Assembly (NCBI GenBank): GCA_025458915.1
Contig: JALORL010000005.1
Coordinates: 1 to 45,481 of the forward strand
Direction: 5' to 3'
Origin: Hydrogenophaga sp.
Lineage (GTDB): Bacteria > Pseudomonadota > Gammaproteobacteria > Burkholderiales > Burkholderiaceae_C
Length of the DNA stretch: 45,481 nucleotides
In this document: positions 1-10,163 of the stretch, in pieces
How positions within the stretch are numbered: position 1 is the stretch's first letter
Layout: every line of letters begins with the position of its first letter
Made by a program: the position numbers and the translations under genes
The notes under the pieces: generated by a model
Seen by the model: the letters and a program-made list of their open reading frames with translations, nothing else
Databases searched by the model: none
What the model was told of the DNA's origin: nothing

Positions 1-9
1 TCACGTTTT

Positions 10-85
10 TGGTAGGACGTGGCAGGCTCGAACTGCCGACCAACGGATTAAAAGTCCGCTGCTCTACCAACTGAGCTAACGTCCC
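10..85 (-). tRNA. tRNA-Lys (anticodon TTT)
   Basis: Read on the minus strand, the sequence folds as a 76-nt tRNA with encoded CCA. The acceptor arm starts GGGACGT and closes with ACGTCCT before the discriminator A and CCA. The D-arm is GCTC..GAGC, and the T-arm carries GGCAG-TTCGAAC-CTGCC. The anticodon loop is CTTTTAA, giving anticodon TTT, which decodes AAA/AAG lysine codons. The acceptor stem contains G-T pairs, which is tolerated. Confidence 0.97.
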
Positions 86-231
86 ATCAAAACCAAACCG
101 CTTGAGCCATGCAGCTCCCACGCGAATGCTGCCGTACTCGAAGAACTTATTGTTTTACGCATCACATCGAACATGCTGAATCCGATGTAATGATTGCAGG
201 TCTACGGCATCGCCGTCTACTGCGCCAAGCC

Positions 232-1037
232 TCAAATTATAGCGTCAGATTGAGGCCCCTTTGAAGACCCCACGGATTTTTTTGGCCCAGCAGCCAGGGT
301 GTTCATGACCCAACCCGCGGCACAAAAACCAAAGCATGGCAGTTCAGACTGCCATCCGCCTGGTCCAGGCCACAACTGGCATCTGGCCCCGCAACGGCTT
401 CGCGGCTGAATACGCACGCTACATGCATGGCACCGTCGCGCGGCGCACCATGGTGCTTGCGCAGCCGGTAGCGAAGCTGCGCCAGCAGCGGGTCGTGGGT
501 GGTGTGGGCCAGGTCCGCCACCTCCACCCGATCAGCCAGTCGCTTGCCACCAGCCGCGCCGACTGCGATCAGCGGAACACCCGCTGCCCGGGACCATGTT
601 GCAAGTGTGGTCTTGGCCCGCACCTGATCACAGGCATCGATCACGGCGGAGGGTCTCCCATCCAAGATGCCCTCTGCGCGCTCCAGCAGCAGCGGCCAGT
701 TATCGGGCGAAACAAAATCCTCCACGCCATTCACCTGACACCCCGGGTGAAAGGATGCGATGCGCTCCCGCATGGCTTCGGTCTTGGCCTGCCCCAGCGT
801 GCCCGCTGTGGCATGAATCTGGCGGTTGACGTTGGATTCCGACACGTGATCCAGGTCGATCAAGGTCAGGCGGCGCATGCCACTGCGGGCCAGGGCCTCC
901 ACCGCCCATGACCCCACGCCACCGATGCCAACCACGACGACATGCGCATCAAAAATGCGCTGCGCACCAACCATGCCGTACAGACGCCGCAAGCCGCCGA
1001 AGCGCCGCTCGAGGTCGGCATCCGGTGTGGTGCTCAC
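232..1037 (-). pseudogene. tcdA: tRNA threonylcarbamoyladenosine dehydratase TcdA (CsdL), apparently frameshifted near the 3' end
   Basis: TcdA uses ATP to cyclise t6A37 of ANN-decoding tRNAs to ct6A. The start is taken as GTG at 1037, which overlaps the TGA stop of the upstream transporter; the longer ORF from 1277 lies inside that transporter. The E1-like nucleotide-binding motif VVVGIGGVGSWAVEALARSG, the conserved NRQIHA and the VIDACD segment are all present. The reading frame stops at 303 with the unfamiliar tail ALVFVPRVGS. In another frame the expected C-terminal family sequence (FGFCAAGWVMNTLAAG) continues from about 333 to 232. Compared with E. coli TcdA, about eleven residues between 'NCH' and 'FGF' are missing. 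I infer a deletion of roughly 31-34 nt plus frameshift near 331-338. It may be a real lesion or a sequence error. The gene is non-essential in E. coli, so loss would be tolerated. Confidence 0.82.
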
Positions 1038-2155
1038 GCGCGTTCCAGCAACCAGATCTGAAAACGGAAACCGAGCACTGCCCCCACCATGATTCCAGAC
1101 ACGGCGATCACGCTGGACAAGCTCAGGGTGGAAAGGCCAGACATACCCTGCCCCACCGTACAACCCAGAGCGGTTACGCCTCCAATGCCCATGCACGCAG
1201 CGCCCACCAGATGCAGTGCGGTGTCCTGGGTGCTGCTGAAGCCCTCCCAGCGAAAGCTCCGGTCCACCAGGGCACACAGCAACGACCCGACCACCACGCC
1301 CACCACCGTCACCACCCCGAAGGTCAGCACCTTCGACGAATCGCTGAAAAAGATCAACCAGTCAATCGCGTACGCCATGGGCGCCGTGAAGGTCAAAGAT
1401 TCCATGCGCCGTGTGTTGCTGCCCAGGTACACCGGCTCAAGTGTTTCAGGGTGCTCTGGCACGAAGCCAAGATGACCGCTGACCCACCACATTGCCACGA
1501 TCACCATGCCGAGGCCAAGGCCGGCCAGAAGGTTGTTGAATGAAATGAAATCGCGGCCCATCAGCGCCCAGATGACGAGACCCCCACCCACGAGGCCGGC
1601 GAGCAACAAGCCGGCCAGGGATGGCTCAAGGCCTGTGTTGCCGGCGAGCAGCGCCGGCAAGGCACCACTCATCCCGGTGTCAAACACCACCTGGTCGAAC
1701 GTGGCGTTCCGGAACACAGCCACAACCCCCCGCAACGTGGCAAAGGCTGCAATGCCCATCACGAAAAACACGACCAGGGATTTCAGACTGCCAGCCCCGA
1801 TGCGCACCAGCGTCTTGCTTCCACAGCCCGAGGCAAGCACCATGCCGAAGCCAAAGAGGGCGCCACCCAGCAGGGCGGACAGCCAGAGCACACGACTGGA
1901 GGCGTAGATGGTCTGCGTCGGGTCAATGAGCTCCCACCAGGCCATGACATGAAACCCGATCATGGCGACACCAACCGCCATGCCCCACATGCGCATGCGC
2001 GTCCAGTCGCCCATGTTGACAATGTCACTCACCGCTCCCATGGTGCAGAAATGGGTGCGCTGTGCAATGAATCCGAAGGCGGCTGCCACGGCAAAGGCAG
2101 CCCACAAGACCCAGGTGGTCAGTTTCTCAAGCTCGGCGATATCCATGGACGCCAT
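1034..2155 (-). CDS. YeeE/YedE family membrane transporter (sulfur-compound/thiosulfate transport type)
   Basis: This 373-residue polytopic membrane protein has many glycine-rich hydrophobic helices. It carries the two short cysteine motifs typical of the YeeE/YedE (DUF395, TsuA-like) family: ASGCGSKTLVRIG and LGCTVGQGMSG. In characterised members these cysteines line the thiosulfate path. The family usually covers about 350-400 residues, so this copy is full length. The start ATG at 2155 has no Shine-Dalgarno directly before it; a strong hairpin lies just upstream (see 2162-2183). A second in-frame ATG occurs three codons later. The stop TGA overlaps the tcdA GTG, so the two are probably co-transcribed. 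The exact substrate is not determinable here. Confidence 0.85.
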   Translation of the reverse strand: MASMDIAELEKLTTWVLWAAFAVAAAFGFIAQRTHFCTMGAVSDIVNMGDWTRMRMWGMAVGVAMIGFHVMAWWELIDPTQTIYASSRVLWLSALLGGALFGFGMVLASGCGSKTLVRIGAGSLKSLVVFFVMGIAAFATLRGVVAVFRNATFDQVVFDTGMSGALPALLAGNTGLEPSLAGLLLAGLVGGGLVIWALMGRDFISFNNLLAGLGLGMVIVAMWWVSGHLGFVPEHPETLEPVYLGSNTRRMESLTFTAPMAYAIDWLIFFSDSSKVLTFGVVTVVGVVVGSLLCALVDRSFRWEGFSSTQDTALHLVGAACMGIGGVTALGCTVGQGMSGLSTLSLSSVIAVSGIMVGAVLGFRFQIWLLERA

Positions 2156-2161
2156 TGTAGG

Positions 2162-2183
2162 AGGAGGCCGTTACCGGCCTCCT
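2162..2183 (-). promoter_or_regulatory. 9-bp perfect hairpin between cpoB and the YeeE-like gene
   Basis: AGGAGGCCG and CGGCCTCCT pair perfectly around a TTAC loop. On the minus strand the 5' arm is an AGGAGG sequence and the 3' arm (CCTCCT) ends a few bases before the transporter ATG. There is no T-run on either side, so it is a weak candidate for a Rho-independent terminator of tolB-pal-cpoB. It could instead act as a leader structure that pairs a Shine-Dalgarno-like sequence. The role is inferred. Confidence 0.45.
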
Positions 2184-2231
2184 TGGATCGTTCGTGGACA
2201 GGGGTGCGTTGCCCAACAGGCTCCACACCCG

Positions 2232-3020
2232 TCAGCGCAGGCGGGCCAGACGGTCGCGCGCCACCGAGGCAGCCTCGGTCGTTGGGTGCAGCTTCATCAG
2301 ATCTTCCAGCGTACGGCGGGCTGCGCGGCTGTCCTTCAGCTCGACCTGGCTGTTGGCCATGGCCAGCATGGCCTCCGGCACCCGTTGGTGCCCGGGGAAT
2401 TGCGCCGAAAGCCGTCGATGGCTCTCGATGGATTCCTTGTAGGCGCGGTTGGCATACTGCGCGTTGCCCAGCCAGTACAACACCGAAGGGGTGTATCCAC
2501 TGTCCGGATAGCGGCGCAAGAAGTCGCCATATGCCGATGCTGCCGCCGGAAACTCTGATCGTCTCAACTGGGCCATTGCAGCTTCGTAGTCGCGCTGCTC
2601 TGCAGGCGTGGCGGTAAAGTCCCGACCGTCCAGCGAAACCTGGGCTGGCTCAAACTGGCGCAAGCGCTCATCCACGCCAGCCTGTGCATCTGCCTGCTTG
2701 CGCTGCAGTTCGGCTACTTCCCGGGCCAACTGCTCGTTTTGACCACGCAGGCTGGCGAGTTCCGAGCGCAGTTGCTCGATCTGGTTGGACAATTCAAGCA
2801 GGCTGCGTTGACCGTTGCTTTGCGCCCTCACCTGCTCGATCAATTCGGCCTGGCGAACCTCGCTGGCCTCGAAGCGCTGGCGCAGTTCGATGATCGCCCT
2901 GCGCGCTTCATCGTCGCCGAGGAAGGCATGCGATTCCAGCGGTTGCATCAGCGCTGCCAGCGCTGCCACTCCCGCCAGCAGCCGAATCGGGACACGCCTC
3001 TTGAGAACCTGCATTTCCAT
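2232..3020 (-). CDS. cpoB: Cell division coordinator CpoB (YbgF)
   Basis: This periplasmic partner of the Tol-Pal system links outer-membrane constriction to septal peptidoglycan synthesis by PBP1B. The 262-residue product starts at ATG 3020, which shares a base with the pal stop (TGATG); the tracked TTG three bases earlier is less likely. There is a signal peptide (basic start, then LLAGVAALAAL, ending near SHA-FLGDD). A coiled-coil with heptad-rich ELRQRFEASEVRQAELIEQV and LRSELASLRGQNEQLAREV follows over about residues 35-110. A C-terminal TPR domain ('YEAAMAQLRRSEFPAAASAYGDFLRRYPDSGY', 'LYWLGNAQY') completes it. The length agrees with the family. It is the last gene of tolB-pal-cpoB. Confidence 0.93.
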   Translation of the reverse strand: MEMQVLKRRVPIRLLAGVAALAALMQPLESHAFLGDDEARRAIIELRQRFEASEVRQAELIEQVRAQSNGQRSLLELSNQIEQLRSELASLRGQNEQLAREVAELQRKQADAQAGVDERLRQFEPAQVSLDGRDFTATPAEQRDYEAAMAQLRRSEFPAAASAYGDFLRRYPDSGYTPSVLYWLGNAQYANRAYKESIESHRRLSAQFPGHQRVPEAMLAMANSQVELKDSRAARRTLEDLMKLHPTTEAASVARDRLARLR

Positions 3021-3598
3021 CAACGGTAGGTGATTTCAACGCGACGGTTTTGCGCGTAGGACTCTTCATCGAGACCAAACGCAGCAGGCTTCTCTTCGCC
3101 GAAGCTCACGGCTTCCATCTGGCTTTCGCTCACGCCCAGCAATTGAAGCGCGCGACGCACGGCCTCCGCACGCTTTTGGCCAAGCGCCAGGTTGTATTCG
3201 CGTCCACCGCGCTCATCGGTGTGACCTTCCAGGGCCACGCGACGACTCGGGTTGGCTTTGAGAAACGCAGCGTTGGCCTCCAGGGCAGTGGTGAATTCCG
3301 CGCGGATTTCGAAGCTGTCGTAGTCGAAATACACGATTCGGGCGAGGTTCGCCGGCTGCTGCGAATCCATGCCTGGAACCTGCACGCCAGAGACTCCACT
3401 CGGGTCTACGCCACTGCCTGTGCCGCCCTGAGCACCAGCAGCGCCGGCAGCGTTGCGATCCTCAACCGGCACTTCATCGAGCTTCACGCTGGAGCCGCAG
3501 GCTGCGAGCGAAAGCGCCAGCACCACGGCAAAGAATCCGCTGATCAGCGGACGGGTACGTGCGCCAGTGGTATTGGACGAACGAGAAGGGGTGAACAT
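3020..3598 (-). CDS. pal: Peptidoglycan-associated lipoprotein Pal
   Basis: Pal is an outer-membrane lipoprotein that binds peptidoglycan through its OmpA-like domain and interacts with TolB. I chose ATG 3598 (MFTPSRSS) because an AGAAAGG ribosome-binding sequence lies about nine bases upstream and it places the lipobox LSLAAC correctly; the ORF-track start at 3655 is upstream and unsupported. The 192-residue product has a lipoprotein signal ending at Cys, a low-complexity linker, and an OmpA C-terminal domain with YFDYDSFEI, the peptidoglycan-binding GHTDERGGREYNLALGQKRA, and NRRVEITYR at the end. It is preceded by tolB with an 80-bp gap and overlaps the cpoB start. Confidence 0.95.
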   Translation of the reverse strand: MFTPSRSSNTTGARTRPLISGFFAVVLALSLAACGSSVKLDEVPVEDRNAAGAAGAQGGTGSGVDPSGVSGVQVPGMDSQQPANLARIVYFDYDSFEIRAEFTTALEANAAFLKANPSRRVALEGHTDERGGREYNLALGQKRAEAVRRALQLLGVSESQMEAVSFGEEKPAAFGLDEESYAQNRRVEITYR

Positions 3599-3678
3599 GA
3601 GCTTAGACCTTTCTGATGGGAGGTGTGGTGAAGAAGGAAGAACGAAAAAAATCAAATTGCCCGGACGTCACCCAGGAC

Positions 3679-4989
3679 TCAACGACCGAAAGGACCCCAC
3701 TGGGGCTCCCGGATGTCACCCCTGGCACCTGCCAGCCGCGTCTTGATGCGGCCATCCACCGTGCTGGTCATCAAGGCTTCCTGACCACGATCGCGGGTGG
3801 CGTAGATGATGAGCCGGCTGTTGGGCGAAAAACTGGGGCTTTCGTCGCCACTGGTCGTCGTGAGGGCCGTCACGTTCCCAGTGGCAAGCTCCATGACGTG
3901 CAGCCGAAATGCGCCGCCGATGCGGGACACATAGGCGAGCCATCGGCCATCGGGGCTGGGGGCCGGGGAGATGTTGTAGTTGCCGGTGAATGTCAGGCGC
4001 TGCGGATTGCCGCCCTGAACGCCCATGCGGTAGATCTGCGGTGAGCCACCCCGGTCGCTCACAAAGTACAGCGACTGACCGTCCGCCGAGAACACGGGCT
4101 CCGTGTCGATGCTGCTGGACTGCGTGAGCCGGCGGGGCTCTCCGCCCGCTGCGCTCATCACATAGATCTGGGCATTGCCGGAAATGGACAGCGTGGCGGC
4201 AAGCTGGCTGCCATCGGGCGACCACGAAGGCGCGCTGTTGGAACCGCGGAAATTGGCCAGCAGCCGGCGCCGGCCGGTGGCCACATCGTGGGTGTAAATC
4301 ACCGGCTTGCGCGATTCGAAGGAGACATACGCCAGTTGGCCACCACCCGGCGCCCAGCTCGGGGAAATGATCGGCTCCGGACTGGTGAGCGCAGCCCGCG
4401 CGTTTTCACCGTCAGCGTCGGCTACCCACAACACGTGCTGGTTGCCATTCTTGGAAACATAGGCGATGCGCGTGGCAAATACGCCCTTGTCTCCCGTGAG
4501 CCGCTCGTAGATGTAGTCGGCGATGCGGTGGGCGGCAAGGCGCAGGTCCTGGGCAGTGACGGGATAACTCAGACCGCCCAGATCCTTGGCCTGCACCACG
4601 TCCCAGAGACGGAACCGAATGTCAAACCGGCCGTCGGCAAGCCGGGTGACGCTGCCAGCCACCATGGCGTCGATGGTGCGGGACCGCCACGGCGCCAGAT
4701 CGGGACGGGACGTTTCGTCAATCTGGCCAGGCAGCGGGTCGACAAACCGGAACTGGCCGCTGCGCTCCAGGTCGGCGCGCACGATGGCTGCAATGTCCTG
4801 GTCCGCCTGGCCATTGCCCCGGAAGGTCACCGCAGAAAACGGAATTTGCGTCATGCCGACGCCGGATACCTCAACGCGAAACTGCGCCTGGGCTTCCAGC
4901 AACGGCCAGCCAACAGCCGGAAGAAGTGCTGCCTGAGAAAGCAAGCGGCGCCGGGACACTGGCCATTGGTTCTTTTTGATTTCCTGCAT
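3679..4989 (-). CDS. tolB: Tol-Pal system beta-propeller protein TolB
   Basis: TolB is the periplasmic propeller that shuttles between Pal and the TolA/TolQR energy complex during outer-membrane constriction. The 436-residue product opens with a signal peptide that contains twin arginines (VSRRRLLSQAALLPAVGWPLLEAQA), so Tat export is possible. A TolB N-terminal domain (IPFSAVTFRG, DLERSGQFRFVDP) follows. Repeated propeller blades come next with 'SPSWAPGGGQLAYVS', 'APSWSPDGSQLAATLS', 'EPVFSADGQSLYFVSDRGG' and 'SPAPSPDGRWLAYVSR'. The length is normal. tolQ, tolR and tolA are not next to it in this window; the upstream neighbour is a divergent ABC transporter, with about 150 bp for two opposing promoters. 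Confidence 0.95.
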   Translation of the reverse strand: MQEIKKNQWPVSRRRLLSQAALLPAVGWPLLEAQAQFRVEVSGVGMTQIPFSAVTFRGNGQADQDIAAIVRADLERSGQFRFVDPLPGQIDETSRPDLAPWRSRTIDAMVAGSVTRLADGRFDIRFRLWDVVQAKDLGGLSYPVTAQDLRLAAHRIADYIYERLTGDKGVFATRIAYVSKNGNQHVLWVADADGENARAALTSPEPIISPSWAPGGGQLAYVSFESRKPVIYTHDVATGRRRLLANFRGSNSAPSWSPDGSQLAATLSISGNAQIYVMSAAGGEPRRLTQSSSIDTEPVFSADGQSLYFVSDRGGSPQIYRMGVQGGNPQRLTFTGNYNISPAPSPDGRWLAYVSRIGGAFRLHVMELATGNVTALTTTSGDESPSFSPNSRLIIYATRDRGQEALMTSTVDGRIKTRLAGARGDIREPQWGPFGR

Positions 4990-5142
4990 TTCCTGAGACT
5001 CGCAAATGGTGCTTTGTTACAAGAGCACACGGCAAGTTCCGCAACCCTGAGGCGAAGCGTCCCGACAGGGCTTCAGCCCAACCGCGTCTTGCAAAGCAGC
5101 CGACGATAATACCGGATGACCTCTGACCAGCCGTGACAAGAT

Positions 5143-7074
5143 GTGCTTGAATGCACAGGCGTTGGAGAGCAACTTCAAGGCCCTGAGCCCCTAGCTTTTT
5201 CGCTGTCTACAGCCCTCACCAGGCCCATCGTCTTGACAGAATCCGCCCAAGCAAAACCTCTGCCACCCCGGTCGATCACACAACGCCTGTTACGTTTTTG
5301 GCCGTATTTCCGCGCAGCCAAGGCGGGCATCGTGCTCGCAGCTCTCTGCACGGTTGTCGGGGCCCTGACCGAACCACTCATTCCAGCCCTGCTGAAAACC
5401 TTGCTGGACCGAGGCTTCGCCGAGGGCAATCTCGCCTTGTGGATGGTTCCTGCAGCGCTGATCTCGTTGTTCGGCATTCGCGGTCTCGCGGGTTTCCTGG
5501 CCCAGTATGCATTGACCCACACGGCCAGCCTCGGCCTGCTGAACCTGCGGCGCGCCATGTTTGTGAAACTCAACAGCGCCCGCATGGACCTGTTTGCGCA
5601 GCAAAGTGCGAGCAAGCTGTCGAACACGCTGGTGTATGAAGTCCAGACCGGCTCCACCATGCTGGTCAATGCGCTGCTGATCCTGGCCAAGGACAGCCTG
5701 ACCATGCTGGCGCTCATGGGGTACCTCATGTATCTGAACTGGCAGCTCACCCTGATCGTGCTGATGATCATCCCGGGCTTGATGCTGATCATGCGGGTGC
5801 TGTCGCGCCGCCTGTACCGATTGACGCAGTCGAGCCAGCAGGCCACCGACGAACTCGCGTATGTCGTGGAAGAGAACGCGCTGGCACACAGGGTGGTGCG
5901 CCTGCACGGCGCGCAAGGGTCGCAGGCGGAGCGCTTCGACCGCCTGAGCACAGCCCTGAGACGGCTGGCGTTGAAGTCCACCGTAGCGCAGGCCGCGATG
6001 ACCCCACTCACCCAGCTGCTGGCCTCGGTGGCGCTGTCCACCGTGATTGCCGTAGCCCTGTGGCAAAGCAGCAGCGACGACGTGACCGTGGGCAATTTCG
6101 TGGCCTTCGTGACAGCCATGCTGATGCTGGTTGCACCCATTCGCCATCTGGCAGAGATCGCAGGCCCCATCACCCGGGGCTTGGCGGCGCTCGAACGTGG
6201 TCTGGACCTGATCGAAAACACCGAGGATCAAAGCGGCGGGTCCCACACGGTGGCACAGGCCAGGGGCGCATTGTCCCTGCGCAACGTGTGGGTCCAGTAC
6301 GCATCCCGGACGCAGACCCCGGGCCGCGACGAGAGCGAAACCCGCGCGGCGCTCAAAGGCATTCATCTGGATGTGCAGCCCGGCGAGGTGCTGGCGTTGG
6401 TCGGACCTTCGGGCTCGGGCAAGACCACCCTCGTCAACCTGTTGCCGCGATTTGTCGATGTGTCACGGGGTGAGGTCCGCCTGGACGACGTACCGCTGCC
6501 ACAGTGGGACCTGACCTGCCTGCGCCGGCAGTTCGCACTCGTCAGCCAGGACGTGGTGATGCTCAACGACACGCTGGCAGCCAATGTGGCCCTGGGCGAC
6601 AGCGCACAGGCCATCAACGAGCCGCGGGTGATGGAGGCACTGGCCTCAGCCAACCTGCTGGACCTGATCGGTCAGCTGCCGCAGAGCATTCACAGCAAGG
6701 TCGGGCACAACGCAGCCGAGCTGTCTGGCGGGCAACGGCAACGCCTGGCCATTGCCCGGGCGATCTACAAGAATGCGCCGGTGCTGATTTTGGATGAAGC
6801 CACATCGGCCTTGGACAACGAGTCCGAACGGCTGGTGCAGGACGCGCTGTCCCGCCTCATGAAGGGCCGCACAACATTGGTGGTGGCGCACCGCCTGTCG
6901 ACCATCGAGCACGCAGACCGGGTGGTGGTTCTGGCCGACGGGCAGATCAGCGAACAGGGCACACACGCCCAGCTGCTGGCAGCCGATGGGCTGTACGCCC
7001 GCCTGCATGCCCAAGGCTTCAAGACGACCGAAGAAGGCGCCGCGCAGGCGGACACGAACACGCCGCAGGGCTGA
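5143..7074 (+). CDS. msbA: MsbA-like lipid A export ABC transporter (permease fused to ATPase)
   Basis: This is a half-size ABC exporter with a six-helix ABC-membrane domain (about residues 45-340) and a nucleotide-binding domain (about 390-620). Visible motifs are Walker A LVGPSGSGKTTL, the ABC signature LSGGQRQRLAIARAI, Walker B VLILDEATSALD and the H-loop VAHRLSTIEHADRV. Homodimers of this type flip lipid A-core or phospholipid across the inner membrane. The assignment to MsbA rather than another exporter rests on overall similarity and single-copy core context. The start is uncertain: GTG 5143 gives 643 residues, but TTG 5233 (LTESAQAK) would fit the usual family length near 610 better, and no in-frame ATG exists near the N-terminus. 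A strong terminator follows. Confidence 0.87.
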   Translation: MLECTGVGEQLQGPEPLAFSLSTALTRPIVLTESAQAKPLPPRSITQRLLRFWPYFRAAKAGIVLAALCTVVGALTEPLIPALLKTLLDRGFAEGNLALWMVPAALISLFGIRGLAGFLAQYALTHTASLGLLNLRRAMFVKLNSARMDLFAQQSASKLSNTLVYEVQTGSTMLVNALLILAKDSLTMLALMGYLMYLNWQLTLIVLMIIPGLMLIMRVLSRRLYRLTQSSQQATDELAYVVEENALAHRVVRLHGAQGSQAERFDRLSTALRRLALKSTVAQAAMTPLTQLLASVALSTVIAVALWQSSSDDVTVGNFVAFVTAMLMLVAPIRHLAEIAGPITRGLAALERGLDLIENTEDQSGGSHTVAQARGALSLRNVWVQYASRTQTPGRDESETRAALKGIHLDVQPGEVLALVGPSGSGKTTLVNLLPRFVDVSRGEVRLDDVPLPQWDLTCLRRQFALVSQDVVMLNDTLAANVALGDSAQAINEPRVMEALASANLLDLIGQLPQSIHSKVGHNAAELSGGQRQRLAIARAIYKNAPVLILDEATSALDNESERLVQDALSRLMKGRTTLVVAHRLSTIEHADRVVVLADGQISEQGTHAQLLAADGLYARLHAQGFKTTEEGAAQADTNTPQG

Positions 7075-7178
7075 CACCCGTCACCTGGCCGTCATCATGT
7101 GCGTCGGGTCGCGACGGCCTGTCTCACCGTTAGCGGGCCCCTGGAAAATGCGGTACCTTGGGCGCCGGCCACACAACG

Positions 7179-7211
7179 AACCAAAGGGGCTTCATGGGAG
7201 CCCCTTTGGTT
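7179..7211. terminator. Bidirectional intrinsic terminator between the MsbA-like gene and the OmpA-like gene
   Basis: A perfect 13-bp inverted repeat (AACCAAAGGGGCT and AGCCCCTTTGGTT) surrounds a 7-base TCATGGG loop. It sits between convergent genes and is symmetrical, so it can stop transcripts from both sides. Confidence 0.85.
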
Positions 7212-7235
7212 ACGCCATGCGGGCCGGTTGAGCGG

Positions 7236-8318
7236 TCAGAAGCTGTACTGCAGACCGACGCCAAAGTAGTCCACATTGCCCCAGCGCGGGTTGTTGCCAG
7301 CGCTCATGCGGGGGTAATGGTCTGCGTCCAGACGCAACGAGAGGTTGGTATTGAGCAGGTAGGTTGCGCCGATACCGATCAGACCTCGGGTCTTGGACTC
7401 ATCACCTCCGACAAAGCTGTCATGGGTGACGCGTGCAGCGCCAATCTTGCCGAACAGGCGCAGTTTCTCGGTGACGTTGCCCCCCAGGGTCAGACGCGCG
7501 CCGAGAGCCTGCAGGCCGATGCCCGCGGTATTCACCCCGTTCGCCAGCGGGTACTCGTGGTCCTTGCCGCCCTGGTAGAAGACCTCCGCGCCAACCAGGC
7601 TGTTGAACTGCAGGCCTGCGCCAAACTGTCCACCAATCTGTCGATCGGTGGCGCCAACGCTGTTCGCTGCCACTGGTGCGCGGTAGATCGCACTGTCGTT
7701 GACCATGCCCAAAGTGCCAAAGATGTAAGGCGTCATGCCCTTCGGCGCAGGCGCAGGCGTGGGAGCAGGTGCGGCCACCGCCGGAGCTGGAGCTGCCGCG
7801 ACCGGCGCTGGGGCTGGTGCCGGCGCAGGGGCGGGCATGGCGACGGGTGCAGGCGCCGGCGCAGCAGCCACCGGCACAGGCCTGGGTTTGACACTGGAGA
7901 ACCGGTTGTCGCATTGCGCCATGCTGGCGCGCACCGGAACTCCTTGGGCATTGCTGTAGAGGTTGATGGGCATGTCCGGGCTGTAGGGCACGTACTTGCC
8001 CCGCAACGCCCTGGAAACACCATTGCGACCGTCCTTGCGCCCCACACCCAGGTCACATGCCCCGTTCGCGTACTCGGGTCCGAGGTCTGAGAGCTTCGCA
8101 GTGCGCACGCTGACCTCGCCTTGTCGGCGAAGCGGCGGCATGGTGGTCACGGGCTTGTAGAAGCGCGCCGTACCGGCGAGCACGGCGGCATCGCATTCGG
8201 CCAGCGTGTCGTAACCCACATTGCCGTCGGCGTCGGTGACCATGCCCGCGTGAACACAAAGAGGGATCATGGCGGCCCCCAGTGCAGAGAGGACAAAAAA
8301 GGTTGGTTTGTTCATCAT
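7236..8318 (-). CDS. Outer-membrane beta-barrel protein (OmpA/OmpW-like) with Pro-Ala linker
   Basis: The 360-residue secreted protein has a signal peptide (MNKPTFFVLSALGAAMIPLCVHA). An N-terminal part of about 120 residues contains several cysteines (LAECDAAV, NGACDLGVGRKD, MAQCDNRF). A low-complexity Ala-Pro linker lies around residues 150-195, and a C-terminal barrel of about 165 residues has alternating hydrophobic strands and ends in the outer-membrane signature GVGLQYSF. Phrases such as 'GAGLQFNSLVGAEVFYQGG' and 'RLFGKIGAARVTHDSF' resemble the OmpA-like transmembrane barrel family. No peptidoglycan-binding OmpA C-terminal domain is present. The linker probably spaces the N-domain from the barrel. 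The function is unknown. Two adjacent ATG codons (8318, 8315) could start it. The 242 bp upstream to rng hold no gene I can support. Confidence 0.75.
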   Translation of the reverse strand: MMNKPTFFVLSALGAAMIPLCVHAGMVTDADGNVGYDTLAECDAAVLAGTARFYKPVTTMPPLRRQGEVSVRTAKLSDLGPEYANGACDLGVGRKDGRNGVSRALRGKYVPYSPDMPINLYSNAQGVPVRASMAQCDNRFSSVKPRPVPVAAAPAPAPVAMPAPAPAPAPAPVAAAPAPAVAAPAPTPAPAPKGMTPYIFGTLGMVNDSAIYRAPVAANSVGATDRQIGGQFGAGLQFNSLVGAEVFYQGGKDHEYPLANGVNTAGIGLQALGARLTLGGNVTEKLRLFGKIGAARVTHDSFVGGDESKTRGLIGIGATYLLNTNLSLRLDADHYPRMSAGNNPRWGNVDYFGVGLQYSF

Positions 8319-8560
8319 GAAAATCAGGTAGATATCGTTGATACGCTTTTGCGCCGGGTCACGTGGCCGCGCTGCAGGGCAAGCAGCTTCGGATCACGCG
8401 GGCTGGGACGTGGATTATGGGCGCACGCACTGCCGCATCTGTTCCGTGTTGTAAACGACATTCCCCTTTCCGCGACACAGCCAGCATTCGCGTTTACCGT
8501 TTGTGGCATGCAATCCGTGCCATGCCTGCACGGGGCCAACTCCAGAGCGCTGAAGGCACC

Positions 8561-10123
<1,563 letters not shown>

Positions 10124-10163
10124 GGAAGCGTGCCGTTGGCGTAGGTTGAGGGAAGAGACGGGA

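Noticed and set aside
1038-1277. 80-residue N-terminal extension of the tcdA ORF
   Set aside because: It overlaps the transporter coding region and shows no family similarity; GTG 1037 gives the normal TcdA start.
7735-7900. GC-rich repetitive DNA in the OmpA-like gene as a possible tandem repeat or CRISPR-like array
   Set aside because: It is simply codon-level repetition for an Ala-Pro linker, without regular unit length or spacers. No CRISPR array was seen anywhere in the window.
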